A DNA stretch of 64,000 bases from Pyrofollis japonicus (GCF_033097485.1 NZ_AP028634.1:701126-765125); one strand, 5' to 3'; shown: positions 17,561 to 26,339, numbered from the stretch's first letter. Numbers and translations are program-made. Notes: a model not told the origin generated them from the letters alone.

Positions 17561-17965
17561 ATGGAGCACGAGCCAGTGAAGGAGTACATTATCGAGCTTA
17601 GGAGGAGGCGTGGGAAACAAGTACTATTCTTCGTTGAGGGTGGCAGCATTGTTGCCGCTGCAACCCTGGCGTGGCCGCAGACGCTTACATGGCTCCGCGA
17701 ACTCGGGTTCGAAGAGACTGGGCCCAACAAGTGGAAGACTGGAAGCATGACGGCTTTTCTCGAAGCAATCATACTCTATGGTGTTGCGCAGACGCTGCGG
17801 AGCAGTGGCAGACTCTCCCAGCTGCGCCGAGTAGCCGACGAGCTGGAGCTCTTAGAGCTGAGATTCTGGGCCAACAAGTTCTCCCAGGGATACCGGGGCA
17901 GCGGTAGGCGGGGCATGTATAGGCCTGCCCGGAGCTTCAAGATACTATACCGCTTGGCAAGGTGA
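17561..17965 (+). CDS. 134-residue protein of the defence cassette, unknown
   Basis: The protein is not recognised. It begins MEHEPVKEYIIELRRRRGKQ, then FFVEGGSIVAAATLAWP, and continues with WLRELGFEETGPNKWKTGSM and helical segments rich in L and R. The tail is basic and glycine-rich (GYRGSGRRGMYRPAR). It may bind nucleic acid or bridge the ATPase and helicase. ATG at 17561 follows AGGAGG (17545-17550) by ten bases; the frame upstream of it overlaps the ATPase and is ignored. The last four bases overlap the helicase start (GTGA). Its position between ATPase and helicase, with tight spacing, argues for a dedicated subunit. Confidence 0.7.
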   Translation: MEHEPVKEYIIELRRRRGKQVLFFVEGGSIVAAATLAWPQTLTWLRELGFEETGPNKWKTGSMTAFLEAIILYGVAQTLRSSGRLSQLRRVADELELLELRFWANKFSQGYRGSGRRGMYRPARSFKILYRLAR

Positions 17966-20900
17966 AATCGCTCTTGCTGAACGAGGCAGGGGCGGGCCTC
18001 CTCTACTTGGCGCTCTCGAAGCTTCTGAGCTGGCACCCTATCTACGTGTTCTCAACCCCTGCTACGCGGCCATATGTGCCGTACTCTCACCAAGTCGTAG
18101 TCCTTCGAGATAACGCCTCTAGACCGGTGGTACGGGTACTGATTGGCGACGAGGTTGGGCTCGGCAAAACGGCGCAAGCGGCTCTCACGCTGAGACTACT
18201 CGAGGCTAGGAGGAAAGCAGCCACGAGGGAAGGGCGCGACGAGTTTAGGGCACTGATCCTGGTCCCCCGGATACTCGTTGAGCAATGGTTCGACGAACTG
18301 GTTTCAAGGGCGTCTATTAGCCATGCTAGAATCTACATGCTCCGCTCGGGAGAAGATCTTGACTGGGTGGAGCAGAAGGGTTGGCCGCCGGGCTACTATA
18401 TTGGCAGTATCCAGCTTCTCAGGCTGAGAAACTATGCCGATAGGCTGGTTAATGTAGACTGGGACGTAGTAGTCGTTGACGAGGTGCATAATGTCGGGGT
18501 TGGACCCAGCTTCCAGTCGCCAAACAAGTCCTACCAGCTAGTATTCAGGCTCACGAGGCCTCCTCATAGATCCGTGATCTTGTTGTCGGCTACGCCGCAC
18601 CGGGGGAAGTCGAGAGACTACATAGCTAGGCTAATGCTCCTCGTACCGGAGATAGCACTGGAGGATGTAAGGCAGCTCGTAAGCATACTCGACAACAACG
18701 AGTTCTACAAGAAGACGCACGGAACCCTGGTCTATAGGAGGACTAAGGAGCTGGTAAACGAGCTTGAAGAAAGAGAGGTGTTTCGGCCCGCGCACTTCTA
18801 TGCGGTGATCATCAACGTGTCCAGGGAGGAGCAGCAATTCGAGAAAATACTGAGAGGCTTCGCTGAGAGGAAGGTGAGCGAATGGGGCTCCGAGATATGG
18901 GAGCGAGGAAACCCTAAGGGCTTGATCATAGCCTTGCTCTTGAAGAGGGCTAGTAGCAGCGTCTACGCGGCGAGAAAGACCCTGGCAACACTGATAGAGA
19001 ATTTCAACAAGAGGCTGGGGGAAGGCGCCGATGTTGAGTCATTGCGGCAAATTCTCTCAATAGACTTCTCCGAGTTGAGTGAGGAGCCAGAGGAGCTGCT
19101 TAGAAAGGCCCTCGGCTCCGCGGCCGGCTTGTTCACGAGGAAGGATATAGAGGAGCTTGCGAGCCTTGTTAGCCTCGCCGCAAAGATAGAGGAGGACGGA
19201 GAGTCCAAGCTCAAAGCCCTCGTAGACATTATTGAGAAACATGTCTCAGAGGGCCGCAGGGTAGTGGTCTTCACAGAGTACCGTGATACCCTCGAATACT
19301 TGTATGAGCGTCTAAAAGGCCTGAGTGTCGGCGGACGAGAGCTAAGGATAAGGTGTATTAGTGGCGCTGCTTATGGGCCATGTAGTCGCCAAAACATAGA
19401 GATCATTAAGAGCGAGCTGGAGGCCGGAGACCTGGACGTCGTCCTTGCAACAGATGTTGCGTCCGAGGGGCTGAACTTACAGCATGCAAACGTGCTGATA
19501 AACTACGATGTCCCGTGGAGCCCTGTCAAGCTCGAGCAGAGAATCGGAAGAATATGGAGGCTTGGGCAGCGCAACGAGGTGGAAATATATAGCCTCTTCA
19601 GATCCGCGTCAATAGACTATGTTCTAGTGGAGAAGCTGTACTCGAAGATCCTCGCCATACATGAGGCCACCGGTACATCAAGGCCAATAATCGGCGCCAA
19701 GGCTGAGCTCTATGCTGAGGGAGAATTCTATAGCATTGATAAGCTGTATCGGGGAGGAGCACCTGGAAGCTCCGATGCTGTGGCAGACGCGCTAGAAGAG
19801 GAGGGAGAAGTAGGCATAGCGAGGGCTATTCTCGAAAACAACCTGGACGCGATAGCCAAGAAGATATTGGAGAGGATAAACAAGCTAAGGCAGGAGATCC
19901 AGGAGAAGAATATCTATCCATCGTATATCGAGCCGCTAACGCTGAAAAAGCGGCTAGAGATGTGCCTAGGGTCGCCAGAGCCTCCTATGAGGATAGTAGA
20001 GAAGCAAGCAAAAATACTGCAACGCCTCCTTGGCAGGGACGAGCCGAAGGACAGCTATGATGCAGTAAAGAGCCTGCGCGGGGCACTAGCATGGCTGCTT
20101 GCCTCGAAGAAGGGCAGCACAGTCAAGCATTATTATCGTAGCCCAGCCCTCGAGCCGGGCACTCGGCTAGCAATCATCCCTGTTGCAGTGAAGTCTCCCA
20201 ACGGTGCCCTACTCTACGAAGAACTCGTCGGAATAATGTACTCTAGTAAGGGGCGCAGCTCTTACACAATCCTAGTGGGCCCCATGCTCTTAGACAAGCT
20301 TGTAGAGATAGCCGAGAAGGGAATAGAGTACGCGGATAAAGCAAGGATTAGTCCTTTGGAGAAAAACATACTACTCCTAAGAGCGCAAAACCATGTACAA
20401 CAATGCCTAAGCATATCGTTTAGGAGGGATAATCTCGAAGCACTATGGAAACTAATAGGAGAGAAAACAGGGAAAGAAACCAGCATCGGGACAAGGATCA
20501 GGGTTGAGCCACTAGAGTCCGAGATTGTTCTTATTGAGCACGGCCCCGTAGGTGGTGCACCTAGAGAACCCCGTAAAGTAAGTGAGGCCAGTGAGGAGCG
20601 CCAGGGGGCTTTGAAAGAGGATATTGCAGCGCTGGACGAGCTAGAGAGAAGACAGCAAATAGAGAGAAAAGCTATACCTGTCGTAATGAGGTACGAGCTT
20701 GACCACGGCAGGGTGCCCAGAGACGTACACGAGGAAAGAAGCTACGACATAGAGTCCTATGATCCACAGACCGGAGAGGTGCTACGCTACATAGAGGTTA
20801 AGTCGCACTGCGGCGACAAAGCCATAGTAGAGCTCACCGAGAAAGAATATGAGTTTGCAAAAGCACATCGAGACAAGTATTGGCTATACATTGTTCTAAA

Positions 20901-21042
20901 CATGTGCGGCGATAAGCCAAAGATCATAACTATACACGACCCTCTCTCAAAACTAGGCTTCAAGCGGTTAAGGAAACGAATAGTAGAGGAGAGAGTAGAG
21001 ACACGGTACATCGCCGAAGTAACAGAAATAGAAACCACGTAG
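17962..21042 (+). CDS. SNF2-type helicase with C-terminal DUF3883 nuclease-like domain
   Basis: This 1026-residue superfamily 2 helicase carries Walker A GDEVGLGKTAQA (62-73), motif II DEVH (173-176), motif III LLSATPHRGK (208-217), and motifs V-VI in ATDVASEGLNLQHANVLINYD and LEQRIGRIWRLGQ. This is the HepA/RapA-like branch found in defence loci. The C-terminus (about 900-1010) has ERSYDIESYDPQTGE and YIEVKSH, the D...ExK core of DUF3883, a PD-(D/E)XK-related domain. Together with the ATPase and methyltransferase it makes a restriction-like system of the Hma type. The GTG start overlaps the previous stop by four bases. Confidence 0.9.
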   Translation: MKSLLLNEAGAGLLYLALSKLLSWHPIYVFSTPATRPYVPYSHQVVVLRDNASRPVVRVLIGDEVGLGKTAQAALTLRLLEARRKAATREGRDEFRALILVPRILVEQWFDELVSRASISHARIYMLRSGEDLDWVEQKGWPPGYYIGSIQLLRLRNYADRLVNVDWDVVVVDEVHNVGVGPSFQSPNKSYQLVFRLTRPPHRSVILLSATPHRGKSRDYIARLMLLVPEIALEDVRQLVSILDNNEFYKKTHGTLVYRRTKELVNELEEREVFRPAHFYAVIINVSREEQQFEKILRGFAERKVSEWGSEIWERGNPKGLIIALLLKRASSSVYAARKTLATLIENFNKRLGEGADVESLRQILSIDFSELSEEPEELLRKALGSAAGLFTRKDIEELASLVSLAAKIEEDGESKLKALVDIIEKHVSEGRRVVVFTEYRDTLEYLYERLKGLSVGGRELRIRCISGAAYGPCSRQNIEIIKSELEAGDLDVVLATDVASEGLNLQHANVLINYDVPWSPVKLEQRIGRIWRLGQRNEVEIYSLFRSASIDYVLVEKLYSKILAIHEATGTSRPIIGAKAELYAEGEFYSIDKLYRGGAPGSSDAVADALEEEGEVGIARAILENNLDAIAKKILERINKLRQEIQEKNIYPSYIEPLTLKKRLEMCLGSPEPPMRIVEKQAKILQRLLGRDEPKDSYDAVKSLRGALAWLLASKKGSTVKHYYRSPALEPGTRLAIIPVAVKSPNGALLYEELVGIMYSSKGRSSYTILVGPMLLDKLVEIAEKGIEYADKARISPLEKNILLLRAQNHVQQCLSISFRRDNLEALWKLIGEKTGKETSIGTRIRVEPLESEIVLIEHGPVGGAPREPRKVSEASEERQGALKEDIAALDELERRQQIERKAIPVVMRYELDHGRVPRDVHEERSYDIESYDPQTGEVLRYIEVKSHCGDKAIVELTEKEYEFAKAHRDKYWLYIVLNMCGDKPKIITIHDPLSKLGFKRLRKRIVEERVETRYIAEVTEIETT

Positions 21043-21046
21043 ATCA

Positions 21047-21268
21047 CTAGTGCTGTAACTGCTTGGCCCGAGCCACGGGCTTTGAGCCAGTACCGCCATT
21101 GGTAATAGGTACCACTTTTTCAATCTCAACAGAGATATAGTCTCTATTTTCCTCAAAGACGCCGTAAGCATAGTATTCTCTACCATTAAACTTTAGCCTT
21201 AGACGAACAGTTCTCACAACACCCCTTCTTAGACGGGCCTCTTGGCTCAACCCCTCTCCTCTCCACAA
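21047..21268 (-). CDS. Small hypothetical protein behind the helicase
   Basis: A frame of up to 73 residues on the opposite strand ends four bases after the helicase stop. The core VVRTVRLRLKFNGREYYAYG followed by VFEENRDYISVEIEKVVPI has a regular beta-strand pattern with charged turns, which looks coded. Starts are uncertain: TTG at 21268, or the next in-frame TTG after GGAGAGGAGAGGGG. A second frame on the same strand (about 21186-21413) has a hydrophobic stretch and overlaps it, so a frameshift or a longer decayed gene is possible. No family recognised. Confidence 0.35.
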   Translation of the reverse strand: MWRGEGLSQEARLRRGVVRTVRLRLKFNGREYYAYGVFEENRDYISVEIEKVVPITNGGTGSKPVARAKQLQH

Positions 21269-21593
21269 CTACTACTGGAGTACCATATCCAAGGTAAGCT
21301 GATACACTCAATAATACCAGAAAAGCTAATCCAGTATCATGGTCAATACCGTTGATACTATGCAAGGTGATACATAAGCGGCTAGAATACCATGAGGGTA
21401 TTATCAGCGTCATAGCTTAACCCTAGAAAGAAGCCTCAATACTGTTATTCCCTCTCCGATGTGTCACCGATGCAACTACTAATAATAGCTAAGCTAAACT
21501 TCTATGACAAAGAGCTATTGTTAGCACATCTAAATATTCCTTTAATGTATTTCCTTACAGTAGGTTTTTAGGGATATTGCAGCTCTCCTTGAC
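21269..21593. other. Non-coding gap after the defence cassette
   Basis: This stretch holds no convincing gene. It is richer in A and T than the flanks. A hydrophobic minus-strand frame reaches to about 21413 but has no clear ribosome site. TATA-like segments near 21540-21570 (AATGTATTTCCTTA, GGTTTTTAGG) could serve the gene that starts near 21594. Confidence 0.4.
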
Positions 21594-22367
21594 TTGACTA
21601 GGTTCTCTATGCTGCTAGGTGTATATGGTATGGGTTCTTCTCGTAAGAGTAGCTGTGTTAGTGGGGTTGTTTGTGAGCACTTGGCCTGGATTGCTGGCGT
21701 ACTTGGAGCTAGTGTCGATGATGTTGCTTCGCGTCTCCCTGTTCCCGTGCCCGGTATGAGTGTTGAGGACTATGGTGCTTCTCTCCAGGCGTCTCTCGTG
21801 CTTGTTGATGCCTTTGAGTATCTGTTCTTCCGCGGGTTTAGGAGGTTGCTGCGAGTAATGGTTCCGGAGGACGTGTTTTGCCTCGTGGAGGGCGAGGAGG
21901 ACACTGTAGTGAGTAGCTGTAGGGATGCGCGTGGCTTCTCGATAAGCTTTGCAGGCAGCGGTGAGCATGCTCCCAGTAGTCTCGTGTTGGAGGCGCAGAC
22001 GTCTGCCGAGGACCCGCATCACGTAGGCATAAGGGTTTATGCAAGTATTGGCCCCGGCGGCGAGGCTGAATGGGAGGAGCTTGGGCCAGAGAGGGCTGAG
22101 AGGATTGTTAGGCGGGTCATATCGTATGCTAAGAGGACGAGGCTGTACATGGGCCTCGAAGAAGTGCTGGCGGAAACTGAGGGAGTGTACGAGCTCAGCC
22201 TGGAGCCTGGCGACGGGGTTGGGGAAGGCGTGCCGGAGGCGGCTCTCGAGGCGTTTGTCGCCGGGATGCCGGGCTTCGTGCTGCCCTTCGACCTGAACCC
22301 CGTACTGGATCTATCCGAGTACATCTCGAGGAGGCTGAGCAGGGAGCTGGAGAAGATGCGGGAATGA
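21594..22367 (+). CDS. Hypothetical protein, 250 residues
   Basis: No family is recognised. The protein is soluble, rich in V, G, S and E. Helical parts (CEHLAWIAGVLGASVDDVAS; ALEAFVAGMPGFVLPFDL; ISRRLSRELEKMRE) flank a mixed beta region. LASVDA-like regulatory motifs are absent. Start choices are TTG 21594, ATG 21609 and ATG 21630; none has a clear ribosome site. It lies between the helicase operon and a toxin-antitoxin pair, so a role in the defence region is possible but unsupported. Confidence 0.5.
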   Translation: MTRFSMLLGVYGMGSSRKSSCVSGVVCEHLAWIAGVLGASVDDVASRLPVPVPGMSVEDYGASLQASLVLVDAFEYLFFRGFRRLLRVMVPEDVFCLVEGEEDTVVSSCRDARGFSISFAGSGEHAPSSLVLEAQTSAEDPHHVGIRVYASIGPGGEAEWEELGPERAERIVRRVISYAKRTRLYMGLEEVLAETEGVYELSLEPGDGVGEGVPEAALEAFVAGMPGFVLPFDLNPVLDLSEYISRRLSRELEKMRE

Positions 22368-22406
22368 GGGTAGTAGGGTTGGTGGTTTGGCTTTCCTCTT
22401 GGAAAC

Positions 22407-22418
22407 CTATATGTATAC
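22407..22418 (+). promoter_or_regulatory. TATA box of the RHH-PIN toxin pair
   Basis: CCTATATGTATA lies about 45 bases before the antitoxin ATG at 22456. An inverted pair GTATAC (22413-22418 and 22425-22430) sits on and next to it and could be an operator for the ribbon-helix-helix protein, which usually represses its own operon. Confidence 0.5.
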
Positions 22419-22455
22419 GGGTGCGTATACGTGTGGGCTTGGTGGTGCTTGGGGG

Positions 22456-22716
22456 ATGGGTAGTAGGGTTGTGCCGGTGAGGCTTGATGAGGAGTTGTTG
22501 GAGCTTGTTGATGAGCTTGTGAGGCTTGGTCTTTATGGTTCTAGGAGTGAGGCTTTGAGGGACCTTATACGGATAGGTGCGAGGCATGTGTTGCGGGCTA
22601 GAGTGGTTTCGGAGGCTGTTGGGAAGCTGTTTGAGCTTGAGAGGGAGGAGGGTGATATACCGGTGAGGCTTCGGGGGGCTTTGGAGCAGTTGCTCTCTGA
22701 GAGGGAGAGGCTCTAG
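22456..22716 (+). CDS. Ribbon-helix-helix antitoxin (CopG/VapB type)
   Basis: This 86-residue protein begins MGSRVVPVRLDEELLELVDE with the beta strand and first helix of the ribbon-helix-helix fold. GLYGSRSEALRDLIRIGARH gives the turn and second helix. The C-terminal half is a charged helix that would occupy the toxin. The ATG at 22456 has GGTGGTG nine bases before it; an upstream frame from 22387 is rejected because it overlaps the TATA box. The stop is adjacent to the PIN toxin start. It likely represses its own promoter. Confidence 0.8.
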   Translation: MGSRVVPVRLDEELLELVDELVRLGLYGSRSEALRDLIRIGARHVLRARVVSEAVGKLFELEREEGDIPVRLRGALEQLLSERERL

Positions 22717-23217
22717 TTGTCGCTGGTCTACGTTGATACGAGTGTTGTCGTGGCTGCTCTTGATCCCTTGGATCCCAGGAGGGATGGGGCTAGGAGGGCT
22801 CTTCAGCGCCCCGTGGGCAAGATTGTTTCTGAGCTTGTCTCGGCTGAGTTGGCGAGTGTTCTCTCACGGCAGCGCGGCGTACTGGAGGAGGTGAGGCGCA
22901 GGCTCGGCGTAGACGAGTCCGTGGCCTTTGTCGCGGTCCTCCTCTACATATTGAAGAGGTTCGGGCTGAGATACGTCCCCGTAAAGAAGTTCTCGAGGAC
23001 GCTGCTCGGCAGGTTCTACGGCCCCATAGCGTACTCCATATTGTTGTCTGAGAAGCTCAGGCTTAGAACCCTGGACCTACTCCACCTAGCCTACATAAAG
23101 GCGCTAAGAGAGCAAGGCATACCCGTAGACACGCTCCTCACAGCCGACACAGATTTCAAGGAAAATGAGGAACGGATTCGCAATGTTCTAGGCATAACCG
23201 TTGAACTAATAAAATAA
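22717..23217 (+). CDS. PIN-domain toxin (VapC-like)
   Basis: This 166-residue PIN ribonuclease has the first acid in LVYVDTSVVVAALDPLDPRR, a glutamate in SELVSAELASVLSRQ, and the C-terminal acids in TLDLLHLAYIKALREQGIPV and LLTADTDFKENEERI. It starts with TTG directly after the antitoxin stop, and GAGAGGGAGAGGC inside the antitoxin end serves as ribosome site. It is the right-hand toxin pair bordering the defence region. A central basic segment (KRFGLRYVPVKKFSRTLLGR) may form the RNA-binding face. Confidence 0.85.
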   Translation: MSLVYVDTSVVVAALDPLDPRRDGARRALQRPVGKIVSELVSAELASVLSRQRGVLEEVRRRLGVDESVAFVAVLLYILKRFGLRYVPVKKFSRTLLGRFYGPIAYSILLSEKLRLRTLDLLHLAYIKALREQGIPVDTLLTADTDFKENEERIRNVLGITVELIK

Positions 23218-23465
23218 ATGAATGAAAATAACAATGTCCCTATGGCTCGGGCCATTGATAGCCTCGAAGCTATAGCCGCATCCCGCTGCCTAGTATTCGA
23301 GAAGGCAGCCGGGACAGCTCATAGAACACGCTAAAGCCTAGCACGATGCATACGCGTGTTTTGTTTGTGGTGGTTGTTTTGTCTGGGGCTAGTGTTTTGT
23401 ACTCTCCTCTTCACTGTTGCTAGACTGGGTGTCTTCCTGCTCTTCTTCTGGGTGGTTGGGTAGAG

Positions 23466-25112
23466 TTGGCCGAGTTTGTCCCCGTTGAGCGCGGTAGGAG
23501 GGTTGACGAGGCTGTTCTTGGCAGGGTTGGCGGCTTCGCGGGGGTTTATCGTAGTCCGCGTTTTCATCGGCCAAGGTGGCCTTATTGTTCTCGGCCTTGG
23601 TGCCCGAATAACCGCGCCTATACCGGCAAGTACTACGTCAAGGCCACTGTGCCTCTAGGGGAGGATACCGGTATCAAGATTTATCGCAGGAGCATGTTGA
23701 GCAGTGTGCTCTCCTCCGTGTGGCCCATGGTTGCCTCGGAGGCGCTGCACGGCGGGCTGGCCAGGTCTTTGCCGCTTACTGCTGCCTCTCTTGCCGCCTC
23801 GATTATGGGGCTGGAGCCCCTGGTGCCCGGCGGGACAGTGGCGGGTGTGGAGGAGGGGAAGGAGCTTAGGGTAGAGGTTCTCGAGGACACTGTCGCTGTT
23901 GTTGGAGCTGGTGTTGCTGGGCTCCTCGTTGCTCGGAGGCTCCGCGGCCTCGGCGTCCGAGCTGTAGTGTTCGAGAACAGTGGCAGGGTTGGCGGCTTCT
24001 ACAGGTTCTTCAGGGGCATGGACCCCGGGCTCGACAAGGTGCTAGAAGAGGCAAAGGATATACCCATAGTCAAGGCCAGCTATATCGGGTTCTACGACGA
24101 GGGACACGCCTTCCTAGCTGGCGACACACTCTACGTGACGCGTGGCCCCGTGATCTATGCTGGTGGCGGGGAGACTCCTCCGCCCGTCACTGTTAACAAT
24201 GACTTGCCGGGGATCGTCTCGGCCAGCTACGGTCTAGAGATCGTCTCCGAGCTAGGCTATCGCCCGCGGAGAGCAGTCGTGCTCGGCTATGGGTACTGGG
24301 CGCCAAGGGTTGCCGACAAGCTGGCCGAAACGGGTGTTGAGACGAGGCTCGTGGCGCCGCGGGGCGGCCTCGCCGGGGAGCCGGAGAAGGCCGAGCTAGT
24401 CGAAGCCGACACCGTTGAGGGCTTCCTGGGCGTGGAGCGGGTCGAGGGCCTAGTGCTGGGGGGAGGCGAGGAGATCGCGACCGACATGGTCCTGTCTGCT
24501 CTAGGCGAGTACCCTGACGCTAATCCGGTTTACGCTGCTGGCTACAGGCCAGTGTTCCTTGCGAGGTGTTGGCGCTTCGCCCCCGAGGCCCCGGAGCCAG
24601 GCACCCCTATGGAGGCGGTTGGGGGCCTGGTCCCCGCGGGCAGTGTCCTTGGTTACGAGGACTTGGAGGCGGTGAAGGCCTCGGCGGAGTACGCTGCCGT
24701 GTTGGCGGCGAGGTGGCTCGGCGCGGCCGGCGAGGCCGATGCCGAGCACTACTATGGCTTGCTGAGGGAGGCTCTCGCCTCAGCGGAGAAGGGCTGCGCT
24801 ACGGCCTCGCGGCCCCCGGTGTGGCTCAGCGGCAGGGTGGAGGGGCTACAGTTCGTGGACATGGATGAGGATATTCTGCTCTACCACGCCTACTCCGCCT
24901 TCACTAAGGGCTACCAGGTTATGGAGCTGCTCAAGAGGAGCACGGGCCTGGGCACGGGCTCGGACCAGGGAAGGTTCTCGGCGGCGAGCACGGCGATGAT
25001 ACTGGCAGCGATATCCGGCAGGGATCCCTTAAGCATAGGTGTTTTCCGCGCGAGGCCACCCCACTCCGCGCCAAGCCTAGACCTGTTGGCGCGGATCCCC
25101 CTAGAGTGGTGA
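23466..25112 (+). CDS. FAD-dependent dehydrogenase large subunit, SoxA/HcnB type
   Basis: This 548-residue protein pairs with the next gene. The core Rossmann motif is AVVGAGVAGLLVARRLRGLG (about 143-162). The N-terminal YRSPRFHRPRWPYC resembles the RSFKYHRPRG end of the ferredoxin-like domain of sarcosine oxidase alpha. The C-terminal FVDMDEDI and ELLKRSTGLGTGSDQG match the same family. The usual CxxC iron-sulfur insert is missing and the N-terminal domain is shorter than in bacterial SoxA. Size and pairing fit the alpha subunit of dye-linked L-proline dehydrogenase of hyperthermophiles. It starts with TTG; the previous in-frame stop is 45 bases upstream. Confidence 0.75.
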   Translation: MAEFVPVERGRRVDEAVLGRVGGFAGVYRSPRFHRPRWPYCSRPWCPNNRAYTGKYYVKATVPLGEDTGIKIYRRSMLSSVLSSVWPMVASEALHGGLARSLPLTAASLAASIMGLEPLVPGGTVAGVEEGKELRVEVLEDTVAVVGAGVAGLLVARRLRGLGVRAVVFENSGRVGGFYRFFRGMDPGLDKVLEEAKDIPIVKASYIGFYDEGHAFLAGDTLYVTRGPVIYAGGGETPPPVTVNNDLPGIVSASYGLEIVSELGYRPRRAVVLGYGYWAPRVADKLAETGVETRLVAPRGGLAGEPEKAELVEADTVEGFLGVERVEGLVLGGGEEIATDMVLSALGEYPDANPVYAAGYRPVFLARCWRFAPEAPEPGTPMEAVGGLVPAGSVLGYEDLEAVKASAEYAAVLAARWLGAAGEADAEHYYGLLREALASAEKGCATASRPPVWLSGRVEGLQFVDMDEDILLYHAYSAFTKGYQVMELLKRSTGLGTGSDQGRFSAASTAMILAAISGRDPLSIGVFRARPPHSAPSLDLLARIPLEW

Positions 25113-25118
25113 AACGGC

Positions 25119-26339
25119 ATGAGTGGAGAGGAGACTATGCACGGGTTGCCCAGGATAAGGTTCGCGGACAAGCTCCCAGACAGGGCAGACATAGTCATTA
25201 TTGGCGGCGGGGCCGCTGGCATAGCCACCGCCTACGCCATGGCCAGGCTCGGGTACTCGGAGAGCCACCGCGTAGTGGTGCTAGAGCGAGGCTACCTTGG
25301 CAGGGGCTCTGCTACGAGGAATGCTGGGAGGTTCCGGATCCACTTCTTCTCAAAGGAGAACGCCAGGTTCGCCCTAGAGTCGAGGAAGAGGATCCTCGAA
25401 CTCCCCCACGTGACCGGCGTGAACCCGGTCATAACCCTCGGGGGCTACCTGTGGCTCTTCCAGCGAGAAGAGACCCTTGAAGCGTTCCGGAGGACGAACG
25501 AGGAGATATGGAGGCCCCTAGGCGCCCCAGTAGAGTTCATGAGCGTCGAGGAGGTCAGGGAGAGGTTCCCCCTGCTTAACCCGGAGGGCTATGCTGGCGC
25601 AGCATTTGGGCCACAGAACGGCAGCGTACACCACGACTACATGATTATAGGCGAGGCTACCTACGCGGCCTCAAAGGGCGTGATAATCGCGCCGTTCACG
25701 GAAGCCGAGGAAATAGTAGTTGAGGCCAGCAGAGTGAAGGGGGTGAGGGTCAAGGGGCACGGCACAATAGAGGCCGACAAGGTCCTGGTGGCGGCCGGTA
25801 TCTGGACGAAGACACTCCTAGAGAGGATGAGGATAGAGCTGCCGCTCAAGCCGGTGAGGAAGAGCCTATTCGTGACCGAGCCATACAAGTTCACGCTGAA
25901 GCCCTTCGTAACGGAGTTCGAGACGGGTAGCTACGTGTGCCAGACACCCAAGGGAGAGATAATAGCCACGATGAAGTATGCGCCCGGCGAGCCCGAGACA
26001 ATGGATTTCGGGAGCGTCTCGCTGCGCTGGATAGCCGCGACGGCAAGGTTCGTGAAAAAGCTAGTGCCGTGGGCGAGACTAGACCTAATGAGGGTTTGGA
26101 GCGGCCACTACAACGTATCCCCCGACCACAGCCACATACTCGGCAGGGACCCCGAGTGGCCACAGGGGCTATACGTCGCCACCGGGTTCAGCGGCCACGG
26201 GCTAATGATGTCCCCCTATGCTGGAGAACTCGTAGCGATAAACATGGTTGAGGACAAGGTCCACCCAGACATGGAGCCGTATCTCCCGACAAGGTTCCGG
26301 GAAGGCAGGCTGATACACGAGGGCCTAGTCATAGGCTGA
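25119..26339 (+). CDS. FAD-dependent amine dehydrogenase catalytic subunit (DAO family)
   Basis: This 406-residue D-amino-acid-oxidase-fold protein has ADIVIIGGGAAGIATAYAMA for FAD, followed by LERGYLGRGSATRNAGRFRI, and the C-terminal VWSGHYNVSPDHSHILGR and GLYVATGFSGHGLMMSPYAG, which match the beta subunit of archaeal PDH1-type L-proline dehydrogenase and sarcosine oxidase beta. It should oxidise a small amino or imino acid. A cysteine for covalent flavin is not evident. It lies six bases behind the large subunit and should form a heteromer with it. The gamma and delta ferredoxin-like subunits of PDH1 are absent here. Confidence 0.8.
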   Translation: MSGEETMHGLPRIRFADKLPDRADIVIIGGGAAGIATAYAMARLGYSESHRVVVLERGYLGRGSATRNAGRFRIHFFSKENARFALESRKRILELPHVTGVNPVITLGGYLWLFQREETLEAFRRTNEEIWRPLGAPVEFMSVEEVRERFPLLNPEGYAGAAFGPQNGSVHHDYMIIGEATYAASKGVIIAPFTEAEEIVVEASRVKGVRVKGHGTIEADKVLVAAGIWTKTLLERMRIELPLKPVRKSLFVTEPYKFTLKPFVTEFETGSYVCQTPKGEIIATMKYAPGEPETMDFGSVSLRWIAATARFVKKLVPWARLDLMRVWSGHYNVSPDHSHILGRDPEWPQGLYVATGFSGHGLMMSPYAGELVAINMVEDKVHPDMEPYLPTRFREGRLIHEGLVIG

